Positions 1-7,742 of a DNA stretch of 20,256 nt are shown here, piece by piece. The DNA is from a virus. Made by a program: the position numbers and the translations under genes. Under the pieces are notes generated by a model. The model saw only the letters and a program-made list of their open reading frames with translations, ran no database searches and was not told where the DNA came from. Numbering within the stretch: position 1 is the first letter of the stretch; each line of letters opens with the position of its first letter. The stretch is from positions 1 to 20,256 of IMG/VR virus record IMGVR_UViG_3300043436_000268, one strand, 5' to 3'.

Positions 1-894
1 TCCGCAACGGATAACGCAGTAGCTAGATATGACGCTACTACTGGCAAGCTGCTACAAAACAGCGTAGTCATTATTGATGACACAGGTAGCGTAACAGGCG
101 TAAATGGGTTAACTGCTCAAACTCTGACTGTTAACAATAACGCTACGCTTGGTTCATCCAATACCGATACTTTAGATGTAAGAGCAAGAATTCTGTCTGA
201 TTTAGAACCAAACGCAAACAACGCTAAAGACATCGGCACAAGCGGTAGAAACTGGCGTGACGGGTTTTTCGGTAGGACATTGCATACTGTAAACCTAGAG
301 TTAACAGGAACAACGTCTTTTGATGGCGCACAAGGCACAAGCGGTCAAGTCTTAACATCCGCAGGAACAGGCAACACTCCAACATGGACTACGCCAACAG
401 CGGGTACAGTTACTAGCGTAGGCGGTACGGGTACGGTCAACGGTCTTACCCTAACAGGTACAGTTACAAGTTCTGGCAACCTTACGCTAGGCGGTACGCT
501 AAGTTTAGCTAGTCCACCTGCTATTGGTGGCACAACTCCGGCAGCGGGTACGTTTACAACGCTAATAGATACAGCGGGTAATGTGCGTCAAATCCCTCAG
601 TCTGGTGCTGCAAAGACATCAAGCTACACGCTTACAACAGGCGATGTGGGTGAGTTCATTCAGGTAGGCTCTGGTGGGTCTGTGACCATTCCAGACGCCA
701 CATTTGCGGCGGGTGATGCTGTATCTGTGTTTAATAACACCTCTGGCAACATCACGATTACTTGCACCATTACAACTGCTTACATTGGTGGTACAGATTC
801 AGACAAAGCTACGGTAACATTGGCTACCCGTGGGCTATGCACCATTCTGTTTATTAGCGGCACAGTCTGCGTCATCACAGGCAACGTAACATGA
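1..894 (+). CDS. Tail fibre stalk protein, 5' end cut by window
   Basis: The frame is open from the first base, so the true start lies upstream; 297 residues are visible. The sequence is low in charge and rich in Gly, Thr, Ser, Asn and Val, as in beta-structured trimeric phage fibres. The segment IGGTTPAAGTFTTL (about residues 176-188 of the fragment) is a motif I know from many phage tail fibres, and NWRDGFF near residue 86 is also typical of such repeats. From about residue 199 a more compact beta-rich domain runs to the C terminus. The stop overlaps the start of the next adhesin gene (ATGA at 891), which suggests coupled translation and a stalk-plus-tip pair. The role as a stalk rather than another virion fibre is inferred; there is no enzymatic motif. 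Confidence 0.8.
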   Translation, partial: SATDNAVARYDATTGKLLQNSVVIIDDTGSVTGVNGLTAQTLTVNNNATLGSSNTDTLDVRARILSDLEPNANNAKDIGTSGRNWRDGFFGRTLHTVNLELTGTTSFDGAQGTSGQVLTSAGTGNTPTWTTPTAGTVTSVGGTGTVNGLTLTGTVTSSGNLTLGGTLSLASPPAIGGTTPAAGTFTTLIDTAGNVRQIPQSGAAKTSSYTLTTGDVGEFIQVGSGGSVTIPDATFAAGDAVSVFNNTSGNITITCTITTAYIGGTDSDKATVTLATRGLCTILFISGTVCVITGNVT

Positions 895-3332
895 GCATAC
901 AGCAACTATTATTGGGTGCTGCGGGTGCTTCTGGGTATAACCTACAAAGGTCTGTTCGGCTGCGTCAAAGTGCGAGTGGTTATTTGAATCGTACTCCATC
1001 TGTTGCTGGAAGTCGAACAACGTGGACATGGAGTGGTTGGGTAAAGATTGGCGTAATTAGTTCTAATGACAATGCACTTTTTATGGCGTTGAACAATGCG
1101 TCAGGCGCATATAATGTTAATGATTGGTCTGGGGTGTTTTTGCGTGCAAACGCAACTTTCGATTTTATTGTTGGAAATGGTGGTTCAGTTTCTGGACGCA
1201 TCATAACAACACAAGTATTCCGTGATTTTTCATCGTGGTATCACCTTGTTTTTACTTACGACAGTACAAACGCTACAAGCACAGACCGTATGCGAATGTA
1301 TGTAAACGGTGCTAGGGTTACAGCATTTTCAACCGCAACATATCCGTCTATCAATACCAACAGCTATCAGAACACAACAAACAGTCAGTTTATAGGGCAA
1401 TCTTGGCTTTCTGGCGCACCCTCAAACCCATTTGACGGTTACCTAGCAGAAGTCAACTTCATTGACGGTCAAGCCCTCACCCCCGCATCCTTCGGTTCAA
1501 CCAACGCACTCACAGGCGTATGGCAACCCGCACCCTACACAGGCACATACGGCACAAACGGGTTCTACCTCAAGTTTACTGATAACTCTACCGCAGCGGC
1601 TTTGGGTACAGATTTCTCTGGCAACAGCAACACATGGACGGTTAACAACATCAGCGTGACTGCGGGTGTAACGTATGACTCCATGACAGATGTGCCTACG
1701 CTTACGAGTGCTACGGCGGCGAATTATTGTACGATTAACCCAATTAGCGGTGCTTTTACATCGACTACATTTAGCGCCGGTAATTTAGATATGACCGTAT
1801 CTGGCGGGGTGTTTAATAAAGGTGTTGCAGGCACAATAGCAATTCCCAGAACAGGCAAATGGTATTTTGAATTAACTTTAAATTCAGGGGCTGGTACACC
1901 CGGAGGCATTGGTGTTGGTTTTGGTGCTGTATCTGGAAAGTTATACGGTGATTCTGCGGATTTAACGTCTTTAGCTTGGGCTACTGACAGCGCAGGAAAC
2001 ATTTACGCAAACAGTGCTTCAATAGCAACAGCTACAACTTGGAACACCAACGGAAAATTATGCGCTTGCACAATTGACTACACAAATAATGAAATTAAGT
2101 TTTACGTTGATAATGTTCTTTCCTACACTCTTTCTGGCGCAAATTTTCCTACCGTTGATGTAATGCCTTTAGTGCATAATGGAGCGCGTGGTGTTTCGCT
2201 TAACTTCGGTCAACGCCCATTCGCCTACACGCCCCCAACAGGCTTTGTTGCGCTCAATACGTTTAACCTAGCTGCAAGCACGATTGTGAAGGGCAATACG
2301 GTAATGGATGCTACGATTTGGTCAGGCGATGGGACAAGCCCTAAAGCTCAAACAAATGCCGCTGGATTTCAGCCTGATTTGGTTTGGATTAAAAACAGAA
2401 GCGTTGCGTACTCGCATAACTTATTTGACTCTGTAAGAGGTTCAGGAACAGCCCGTAGCTTGCAATCGGATAATACTAATAGTGAAGCAACAAACGCATC
2501 AAATACGGCTTTGTATGGATACTTGTCTGCTTTTAACTCAAATGGATTTAGTACAACAAATGGTACAGACCCGACATCCTCATCTATCTGGGTAAATGCT
2601 TCTGGTCAAACTTATGTAGGTTGGAACTGGAAAGCAGGCGGCGCAGCAGTCACCAACACATCAGGATCAATTAGCGCACAGGTAAGCGCAAACCCTACTG
2701 CTGGGTTTAGTGTGGTGACGTATACGGGTACGGGTGCTAATGCCACGGTTGGGCATGGGTTGGGTGTTGCGCCTAAGATGATTATTGTTAAACAAAGAAA
2801 CGGCACATTTACTTGGCGGGTTTATCACGCTTCTTTAGCAAACACTCAGGTCTTGTTTCTAAGTGCTACAGACGCTGCAACAACAGAAACAACCGCATGG
2901 AATAGCACAACTCCTGCATCTTCTGTGTTTAGTGTCGGAACAAGCAATGGAACAAACGGAAGCACCAACACCTACGTTGCCTACTGCTGGTCAGAAATTG
3001 ATGGGTTTAGCAAGTTTGGGTCGTATACGGGTAATGGATCGACTGATGGCCCGTTTGTGTACACGGGGTTTAGACCAAAGTTTATTTTGCGGAAAGGAAC
3101 AATTTCGGCTGGCATCAATTGGTCAATTATTGATTCGTCACGCAATACATACAACTTAGCGAATGCAAACCTGTTTCCCAATACTTCGGGCGCAGAAAGC
3201 GTTCCGTCTGGTGAGGTAGACATTACATCAAACGGATTTAAAGTAAGAAGCACTAGCTTTAATAACTCTGGTGAAGTGTATATATACGCTTGCTACGCCG
3301 AAAACCCTTTCAAAAACGCACTTGCGAGATAA
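891..3332 (+). CDS. Mosaic phage adhesin: LamG-like, SPRY-like and three C-terminal repeats
   Basis: This 813-residue protein is probably a receptor-binding tail protein. Residues about 20-235 look like a LamG/concanavalin A-like jelly roll (WSGWVKIG near 47-54, WYHLVFTYD near 116-124, MYVNGARV near 136-143). Residues about 300-456 look SPRY-like (GKWYFEL at 322-328, GIGVGFG near 339-345, then LNFGQRPFAY near 437-446). Residues about 492-806 hold three diverged units, each starting G-x-x-P-[DK] and ending in an aromatic strand such as YVGWNWKAGG, YVAYCWSEIDG or YIYACYAENPF; the first resembles a domain common in phage adhesins (I believe DUF7483, not checked). The short hydrophobic N terminus (MSIQQLLLGA) could dock on the fibre tip. 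The ATG overlaps the upstream stop; there is only a weak Shine-Dalgarno sequence, consistent with translational coupling. Confidence 0.85.
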   Translation: MSIQQLLLGAAGASGYNLQRSVRLRQSASGYLNRTPSVAGSRTTWTWSGWVKIGVISSNDNALFMALNNASGAYNVNDWSGVFLRANATFDFIVGNGGSVSGRIITTQVFRDFSSWYHLVFTYDSTNATSTDRMRMYVNGARVTAFSTATYPSINTNSYQNTTNSQFIGQSWLSGAPSNPFDGYLAEVNFIDGQALTPASFGSTNALTGVWQPAPYTGTYGTNGFYLKFTDNSTAAALGTDFSGNSNTWTVNNISVTAGVTYDSMTDVPTLTSATAANYCTINPISGAFTSTTFSAGNLDMTVSGGVFNKGVAGTIAIPRTGKWYFELTLNSGAGTPGGIGVGFGAVSGKLYGDSADLTSLAWATDSAGNIYANSASIATATTWNTNGKLCACTIDYTNNEIKFYVDNVLSYTLSGANFPTVDVMPLVHNGARGVSLNFGQRPFAYTPPTGFVALNTFNLAASTIVKGNTVMDATIWSGDGTSPKAQTNAAGFQPDLVWIKNRSVAYSHNLFDSVRGSGTARSLQSDNTNSEATNASNTALYGYLSAFNSNGFSTTNGTDPTSSSIWVNASGQTYVGWNWKAGGAAVTNTSGSISAQVSANPTAGFSVVTYTGTGANATVGHGLGVAPKMIIVKQRNGTFTWRVYHASLANTQVLFLSATDAATTETTAWNSTTPASSVFSVGTSNGTNGSTNTYVAYCWSEIDGFSKFGSYTGNGSTDGPFVYTGFRPKFILRKGTISAGINWSIIDSSRNTYNLANANLFPNTSGAESVPSGEVDITSNGFKVRSTSFNNSGEVYIYACYAENPFKNALAR

Positions 3333-3334
3333 TT

Positions 3335-3862
3335 ATGTTTGCAATCATTAAAGACAACGCTTTTGAACGGTTTTTACCTGAAGGGATTGCTTTCAAAATT
3401 GGCAATACCGTGTACCCTCAGGACTGGCTCAATCTGTCCACCCCCGCTGAGAAAGCAGCACTTGGCATTGTGGATGTTATCTACGGCGAGCGTCCTGATG
3501 ATAAGTATTATTGGGTGACAGAGCAGCCTCCTGTGTACGCTGATGGCGTAGTAACGATTGGCTACACATCTACACCTAAAGACCTATCAGGGTGCATAAA
3601 GCAAGCTGTGGACGCAATCAACGCACAAGCCTATAGCATCTTACTACCTAGCGATTGGATGGCTGTAAAGGCGTTTGAGACGGGTTCTGTTGTGGCAGAG
3701 GATTGGGCTGCATGGCGGCAAGAGATTCGCACCCAAGCTGCACAGGCTATTGCAGAGATTGAGGCTTGCGCTGATGTTGAGGCGTTAGCTGCACTTGCAA
3801 CAGTAAAATGGGCAAACGACCCTAATTGGGTTGAGCCAGCGGTTAAGGAGGAAGTAAAGTGA
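3335..3862 (+). CDS. Tail fibre assembly-like phage protein
   Basis: I chose the ATG at 3335, three bases after the upstream stop, rather than an in-frame TTG at 3290 that would overlap the adhesin gene; the product is then 175 residues. The N-terminal half (FAIIKDNAFERFLPEG, WLNLSTPAEKAALGI) looks like the small domain that opens phage tail-fibre-assembly and related tail proteins. The C-terminal half, from LLPSDWMAVKAFETG onward, is a helical segment with Trp-Arg-rich WAAWRQEIR, typical of the conserved C-terminal part of tail fibre assembly proteins and DUF4376-like proteins. Its place right after a fibre/adhesin pair fits a chaperone or fibre accessory role. Alternatively it is a minor structural tail component. 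Function is inferred from family resemblance and position. Confidence 0.7.
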   Translation: MFAIIKDNAFERFLPEGIAFKIGNTVYPQDWLNLSTPAEKAALGIVDVIYGERPDDKYYWVTEQPPVYADGVVTIGYTSTPKDLSGCIKQAVDAINAQAYSILLPSDWMAVKAFETGSVVAEDWAAWRQEIRTQAAQAIAEIEACADVEALAALATVKWANDPNWVEPAVKEEVK

Positions 3863-4203
3863 GTCACTTTGCAAAAGTCGTTGACGGTATTGTTGAGCAA
3901 GTGATTGTTGCAGAACAAGAATTTGCAGATACTTTGCCCGGTCAATGGATACAGACTAGCTACAATACCTACGGAAACCAACACTTACTTGGTGGCATTC
4001 CATTAAGAGGTAACTTTGCTGGCATTGGCTACACCTACGATTCTGTAAACGATGTGTTTATTCCTCCAAAACCCTTCCCGTCATGGGTGCTTAATAGCTC
4101 ATATTTGTGGGAAGCCCCCGTTGCTGCACCGCAAGACGGTAAACAATACAGATGGGATGAAGATACAGTTTCTTGGGTAGAATCACTTTTAGTCGAACCT
4201 TAA
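3859..4203 (+). CDS. Conserved phage tail-region protein of unknown function
   Basis: A 114-residue protein starting at GTG 3859. The start overlaps the previous stop (GTGA) and is supported by a strong Shine-Dalgarno sequence, AAGGAGG at 3845-3851, at good spacing. The opening MSHFAKVVDGIVEQVIVAEQ, the middle WIQTSYNT and GNFAGIGYTYD, and the stretch VFIPPKPFPSW match a small protein I recognise from many aquatic tailed phages, including cyanophages, where it sits close to tail fibre genes. Its function is not established to my knowledge. It has no membrane segment or catalytic motif and is rich in aromatic residues, especially Trp and Tyr in the C-terminal third, suggesting a compact structural or accessory domain. 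The gene lies between a fibre-assembly-like gene and small pre-scaffold genes. Confidence 0.8.
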   Translation: MSHFAKVVDGIVEQVIVAEQEFADTLPGQWIQTSYNTYGNQHLLGGIPLRGNFAGIGYTYDSVNDVFIPPKPFPSWVLNSSYLWEAPVAAPQDGKQYRWDEDTVSWVESLLVEP

Positions 4204-4213
4204 AGAGAGCGCA

Positions 4214-4645
4214 ATGGCAGCAGCTTTTCAACTAAATGCGTTTCAACCTAATGCGTTTCAGACGTTAGTCGTTACTGGTGTACTTAACGCTACGGACGAG
4301 AACGACTCTGGAGCGTTTACAGGTACGGTTGGTGGTGTAGTACCTATCGTTGTGATGGATATGCACGATGGTGGGCCAAAGCGCAGAAAGAAAGAAGCTG
4401 ACAAGCAAAAGAAACGCAGAGATGAAGTTATTGCGCTTTTTGAACACATTGTTGAGGGTAAACCATTAGTTGCAGAAGAAATTGCTGCACCATTCATTAA
4501 GCAAGCTACAATAAGCAATCTAAAGTCGATAGATTTTATTAATACCATTGATTTTGATGCGCTCATGGCTGACTTGGTAAGAGTTCAGCAAATTTATGAC
4601 GCATACATTGAAATGGACGATGAGGAGGTTTTAGCTCTGCTATGA
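4214..4645 (+). CDS. Small phage protein with AFQxNAFQ repeats and a basic patch
   Basis: A 143-residue protein with ATG at 4214, preceded by an AAAGAGAG Shine-Dalgarno-like run. I do not recognise a defined family. The N terminus carries a short tandem repeat (AFQLNAFQPNAFQ, residues 4-16), a motif I have seen in other small phage proteins; this is followed by a Gly/Val-rich stretch. Residues about 56-70 are strongly basic (KRRKKEADKQKKRRDE), then a helical, acidic C-terminal half ends in MDDEEVLALL. A basic patch next to acidic helices would suit binding DNA or another virion protein, but this is inference. The stop overlaps the next start (ATGA at 4642), so the two are probably translated together. 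Confidence 0.75.
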   Translation: MAAAFQLNAFQPNAFQTLVVTGVLNATDENDSGAFTGTVGGVVPIVVMDMHDGGPKRRKKEADKQKKRRDEVIALFEHIVEGKPLVAEEIAAPFIKQATISNLKSIDFINTIDFDALMADLVRVQQIYDAYIEMDDEEVLALL

Positions 4646-4968
4646 GAAAGACTTTTGTTTATGTAGATGGCAAGTTGGTCGAAAAGGGTTCAGACGAGCA
4701 TTTGGATAAACTGTATGGCCCGTTCGTGATGCCTGACATTCAACCGTATCAGTCGATGATTGACGGTTCTATGATTACAAGTAGATCAAGACATCGTGAG
4801 CATTTGAATGCACACGGTTGTATTGAGGTTGGTAACGAGAAGATGGAAACAAGGTATGCGCCTATCTCTCAGGACAACCGCAGGGAGGTGTTGCGCCAAC
4901 AGTTAGGCAATATGACACATAAAGAAGCACAACAGATTTTGACGCAATTACGCAGAAAATATACTTGA
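4642..4968 (+). CDS. Conserved small phage protein upstream of scaffold
   Basis: A 108-residue protein whose ATG overlaps the previous stop; GAGGAGG at 4622-4628 lies upstream, though its 13-base spacing is long. The central segment PDIQPYQSMIDGSMITSR, followed by a Ser/Arg/His-rich stretch and CIEVGNE, matches a short conserved phage protein I know from podovirus-type genomes, usually just before the scaffold gene and near the portal gene. The function is unknown to me. The N terminus resembles a beta-hairpin (VYVDGKLVEKG) and the C-terminal 35 residues are probably helical and basic. No zinc-binding cysteine pair is present (a single Cys). The position suggests a role in head assembly, but nothing in the sequence proves this. 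Confidence 0.8.
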   Translation: MRKTFVYVDGKLVEKGSDEHLDKLYGPFVMPDIQPYQSMIDGSMITSRSRHREHLNAHGCIEVGNEKMETRYAPISQDNRREVLRQQLGNMTHKEAQQILTQLRRKYT

Positions 4969-4978
4969 GGGAGTAAGA

Positions 4979-5902
4979 ATGAGCGAAGCTGACAATGCTG
5001 GGCAACCAGACCGCAGAGAGCTACTATCTCAGCAGTTTGACGATGCACAACCACAAATAGACGCTACACCTGCTGTAAGTGTGCAATCAGAACCAGTTCC
5101 AGAACCTGCTGTTTGGGAGCGTCCCCCTGCATCGTGGAAGAAAGATTATCACGAAGTTTGGCAAACCGCAGACCCAAGATTGAAAGAATACGCTTGGCAA
5201 CGTGAAGAAGAAATGAAGAAAGGTGTAGAACCTTTACTTACCAAAGCACAGTTTGCTGACCAAATCCAACAAGCTATTGAACCGTATCAAAACAACATTA
5301 AGTCGCTTGGGATTGAACCAACGCAAGCTATTCAAGCGTTAATGAACGCTGATAATGTCTTGCGTCATGGTTCACCGCAACAGAAAGCGCAGATGTTTGC
5401 TACACTTTCTCAGCAATATGGTGTAAATTTAGGGGAAATCAACAATCTGCAACAACAGCCTGTTGACCCTACCGTGTCAATGCTTCAAAACGAACTTTAT
5501 AATGTTCGCAATGAGGTAATGTCATGGAAACAGCAGCAAGAAGCAGCACAAAACCAAGCTCTTTTGGGCGAAATTAGTGCTTTTTCTGAAAAAGCTGAGT
5601 TTTTTGAAGATGCAAGACCAACAATGATCCAGCTCCTAAATTCGGGAATGGCTCAAAACTTGGACGAAGCGTATAACAAAGCATTACGCCTAGATGAATC
5701 CTTGTCTAGCAAGCTACAGCAAAGCACACAAGCTCAAGCTGAAGCAGCAAAACGAGATTCAGCTAACAAAGCAGCGAAAGCTGCTCGGGCGGCAGCGGTC
5801 AGCGTAAAAAGCTCTACACCCGGAGTGAACACGGCAGCCAAAGCGCAAGACAGACGTTCATTATTAGCCGAAGCATTTGACGGACTAAATGAACGCTTTT
5901 GA
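4979..5902 (+). CDS. Capsid scaffolding protein
   Basis: A 307-residue protein directly upstream of the major capsid gene, the usual place for a scaffold. It is Gln/Ala/Glu-rich and largely helical, with a disordered acidic N terminus, a segment WERPPASWKKDYHEVWQ (about residues 46-62) typical of podovirus scaffolding proteins, long helices with coiled-coil character in the middle, and a basic Ala/Lys-rich C-terminal region (ANKAAKAARAAAVSVK) before the final AFDGLNERF. Basic helical C termini are what scaffolds such as that of P22 use to bind coat protein. No protease motif is visible, so I infer a scaffold without a fused maturation protease. GAGGGAG at 4968-4974 provides a ribosome binding site for the ATG at 4979. 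Confidence 0.88.
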   Translation: MSEADNAGQPDRRELLSQQFDDAQPQIDATPAVSVQSEPVPEPAVWERPPASWKKDYHEVWQTADPRLKEYAWQREEEMKKGVEPLLTKAQFADQIQQAIEPYQNNIKSLGIEPTQAIQALMNADNVLRHGSPQQKAQMFATLSQQYGVNLGEINNLQQQPVDPTVSMLQNELYNVRNEVMSWKQQQEAAQNQALLGEISAFSEKAEFFEDARPTMIQLLNSGMAQNLDEAYNKALRLDESLSSKLQQSTQAQAEAAKRDSANKAAKAARAAAVSVKSSTPGVNTAAKAQDRRSLLAEAFDGLNERF

Positions 5903-5922
5903 CAACCTAATCGGAGATTACT

Positions 5923-6921
5923 ATGGCATTTGCCAATAGCTCGATCAGCGACATCATTGCGACTAACATTCAAAGCCGTAGTGGTGAGCTTGCTGACAAC
6001 GTAACAAACAACAACGCACTTTTGCGCCGCCTCAAAGAACGTGGCAACGTAAAGACGTTTTCTGGTGGTAACGTAATTTTGCAAGAAATTATGTATACCG
6101 ATGCAGCTACCGACAACACTAACTCCTATTCGGGTTACGAAGTGTTGAACGTGTCGCAGAACAGCCCAATTTCGGCTGCTCAATTCTCTATCACTCAGTA
6201 CGCTGCTGCTGTGTCGATTTCTGGTTTGGAAATGATCCAGAACAGCGGCAAAGAAGCAATCATCGACTTGCTTGATGGTCGTATGCAAGTTGCTGAAGCT
6301 CAGTTAGCTAACCGTATTTCGCAAGACATCTACGGTGACGGTACTGGCAACAGCGGCAAGAACATCACAGGTTTGGCTGCGGCTGTTCCTGATGCGCCTT
6401 CTACAGGCACATACGGCGGAATTAACCGTGCTACTTGGTCGTTCTGGCGTTCCGTGTCATTCTCAGGTGCTGCAAACGGTGGTGCTGTTTCTGCTTCCAA
6501 CATCCAGAAATACATGGATTCGGTTGCTGTTCAGCTCATTCGTGGAACAGACAAGCCTGACTTGATCGTTTGCGACAACAACTACTACAGTTTGTATCTT
6601 CAGTCGCTGCAAGCTATTCAGCGTATTACTGACGGTGGAAACTCCAACGTAGGTGCTGGTTTTGCATCACTTAAGTATTACGGTGCTGGTATGGCTTCTG
6701 ATGTGGTTCTTGACGGTGGTATCGGTAACGATGCAACTGCAAACCATATGTTCTTCTTGAACACCAAGTACATGATGTTCCGTCCTCACGTTGATCGTAA
6801 CTTTGTGCCGATTGGTGGAGAGCGTCAAGCTGTCAACCAAGACGCTATTGTTAAATTGATCGGATGGGCCGGCAACCTTACGTCCTCTGGCCCTCAGTTC
6901 AACGGAGTGCTTATAGCTTGA
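5923..6921 (+). CDS. Major capsid protein
   Basis: A 332-residue protein that forms the icosahedral shell. The N-terminal pattern (ELADNVTNNNALLRRLKERG, then TFSGGNVILQE, then YSGYEVLNVSQ) and the central segments ISGLEMIQNSG and GGINRATWSFWR are familiar from a large family of phage major capsid proteins with an HK97-like fold. Near the C terminus MMFRPHVDRNFVPIGGERQ and the final strands are also typical. Position agrees: just downstream of the scaffold gene, with only 20 bases between and a CGGAGA Shine-Dalgarno sequence. Codon choice leans toward C-ending codons more than in the neighbouring HNH gene, as expected for a highly expressed gene; this is a visual impression only. Confidence 0.93.
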   Translation: MAFANSSISDIIATNIQSRSGELADNVTNNNALLRRLKERGNVKTFSGGNVILQEIMYTDAATDNTNSYSGYEVLNVSQNSPISAAQFSITQYAAAVSISGLEMIQNSGKEAIIDLLDGRMQVAEAQLANRISQDIYGDGTGNSGKNITGLAAAVPDAPSTGTYGGINRATWSFWRSVSFSGAANGGAVSASNIQKYMDSVAVQLIRGTDKPDLIVCDNNYYSLYLQSLQAIQRITDGGNSNVGAGFASLKYYGAGMASDVVLDGGIGNDATANHMFFLNTKYMMFRPHVDRNFVPIGGERQAVNQDAIVKLIGWAGNLTSSGPQFNGVLIA

Positions 6922-6950
6922 TTGCATAATTTTATGCAGAGTCATATAAT
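6922..6950 (+). promoter_or_regulatory. Candidate sigma70-type promoter for the HNH gene
   Basis: A perfect TATAAT at 6945-6950 lies 17 bases downstream of TTGCAT at 6922-6927, a half-matching -35 element. The spacing is ideal, and the element falls in the only larger gap (53 bases) of the head gene cluster, about 25 bases before the HNH start codon. It probably drives the HNH gene and may also read into the decoration gene. This is a pattern match; no transcript evidence exists here. Confidence 0.5.
6923..6938. repeat. Inverted repeat between capsid and HNH genes
   Basis: TGCATAA (6923-6929) and TTATGCA (6932-6938) are perfect inverted arms separated by TT. The palindrome begins two bases after the capsid stop codon and overlaps the -35 and spacer of the candidate promoter. 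That geometry suits an operator bound by a dimeric repressor, possibly the HNH protein itself. It could also form a weak RNA hairpin, but there is no U-tract, so it is a poor terminator. Confidence 0.5.
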
Positions 6951-6974
6951 ACCTCTACTAATTGGAGGTTTTAT

Positions 6975-7427
6975 ATGGCTGGCGGTAGACCGAAGTCTGA
7001 TGAGAAGTTAAGATTTTTAGCAAAAGTAAAAGTTATGGATTCTGGGTGTCACGAATGGCAAGCAGGTTTTAATCGGGGTGGATATGGAAAATTTCAAACC
7101 GAAGGAAAAGCCGCACCAGCCCATCGTGTTGCTTACAGGTTATTTAAGCAGAATCCAGAAAAGCTAAATGTTTTGCATCGTTGCGATAATCGTAAATGCG
7201 TGAATGTCGATCATTTGTTTCTAGGAACATTGAAAGATAACATTGCAGATATGGATGAAAAGCAGCGGCGTGGTACAAAAAGTAAATTAACTTATGCTGA
7301 TGTTGATGTTATTAAAGGTCTTTTAAATGACCGTTATAAACAACAATATATTGCTGAAAAATTTAATATTGACCAAACAACGGTAAGCCGCATTAAACTA
7401 GGCAAAACGTTCCTATTCAAAGATTAA
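6975..7427 (+). CDS. HNH homing-type endonuclease with C-terminal helix-turn-helix
   Basis: This 150-residue protein is a free-standing HNH nuclease of the HNH_3 type, the kind often found as mobile genes in phages. Key residues are C25 and W28 at the start of the fold, GYGKF at 36-40, AHRVAYRLF at 49-57, the metal-binding and catalytic H68-R-C70-D-N72-R-x-C75 with N77 and H80, and LGTLKDN at 83-89. Residues about 105-145 form a likely helix-turn-helix (YIAEKFNIDQTTVSRI), which would guide DNA binding. Basic N terminus GGRPK resembles an AT-hook. The ATG has a strong GGAGG at 6964-6968. The gene separates the capsid gene from the decoration gene, is more AT-rich than its neighbours to the eye, and has its own candidate promoter: signs of an insertion. 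Confidence 0.9.
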   Translation: MAGGRPKSDEKLRFLAKVKVMDSGCHEWQAGFNRGGYGKFQTEGKAAPAHRVAYRLFKQNPEKLNVLHRCDNRKCVNVDHLFLGTLKDNIADMDEKQRRGTKSKLTYADVDVIKGLLNDRYKQQYIAEKFNIDQTTVSRIKLGKTFLFKD

Positions 7428-7437
7428 AGGAAAAATC

Positions 7438-7734
7438 ATGGCTTATTCAGTATCGCCAATTATTGGCACAACCATTGGTTCAACCGCTAACACTAACCTT
7501 AATTCTGCTGGTGTTGCTATTCCAACAGAAGGCCCGTTGGGTTTGCAAGCGTTTGGTTCAGATGGTCTGCTTTATGTTTTTGCAAAAGCTAACGCATCCA
7601 TTCCAGCATCTACTGCTGTTTGTACCGTTAGTCCAACAACATTCCTAGTTACTGCGACTGGTGGAGCTTACACAAGCCCTGCTTATGCGCTAGTTTCTGG
7701 TGATTTTGCTTGGTTCAGCAAAGCATCGGTGTAA
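7438..7734 (+). CDS. Small head decoration-like protein
   Basis: A 98-residue beta-rich, Ala/Ser/Thr-rich protein with no charged clusters. AAAGGAAAA precedes the ATG. The sequence GPLGLQAFGSDGLLYVFAKANASI (residues about 32-55, shown here only as GLLYVFAKA) followed by TAVCTVSP and a final short strand SGDFAWFSKASV resembles small proteins that follow phage capsid genes and cover the shell surface (cement or decoration proteins). Without the HNH insertion it would sit immediately after the capsid gene, and both precede a strong terminator, so high-level co-expression with capsid is likely. The decoration role is inferred from size, composition and position; a minor head protein is the alternative. 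Confidence 0.65.
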   Translation: MAYSVSPIIGTTIGSTANTNLNSAGVAIPTEGPLGLQAFGSDGLLYVFAKANASIPASTAVCTVSPTTFLVTATGGAYTSPAYALVSGDFAWFSKASV

Positions 7735-7742
7735 AATAGTAC

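Noticed and set aside
3290-3334. TTG start extending the fibre-assembly-like protein by 15 residues
   Set aside because: The added part is a basic stretch in a frame overlapping the adhesin gene; the ATG at 3335 follows the upstream stop directly.
5498-5503. TATAAT inside the scaffold gene as a capsid promoter
   Set aside because: The -35 position at 17 bases (TGTCAA) is a poor match, and the gene lies in a coupled cluster; chance in AT-rich coding DNA is likely.
5899-5904. TTGACA just before the capsid gene as a -35 element
   Set aside because: The matching -10 position falls on the start of the capsid gene and reads TATGGC, so no promoter could serve that gene.
5734-6288. A 184-residue open frame on the minus strand
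   Set aside because: It lies fully across the scaffold end and capsid start, both strongly supported on the plus strand. Its protein has no recognisable motif and looks like a mirror of the coding bias.
6923-6938. The palindrome as a transcription terminator for the capsid gene
   Set aside because: The stem is AT-rich and short and no T-run follows; a real terminator stands downstream at 7743-7772.
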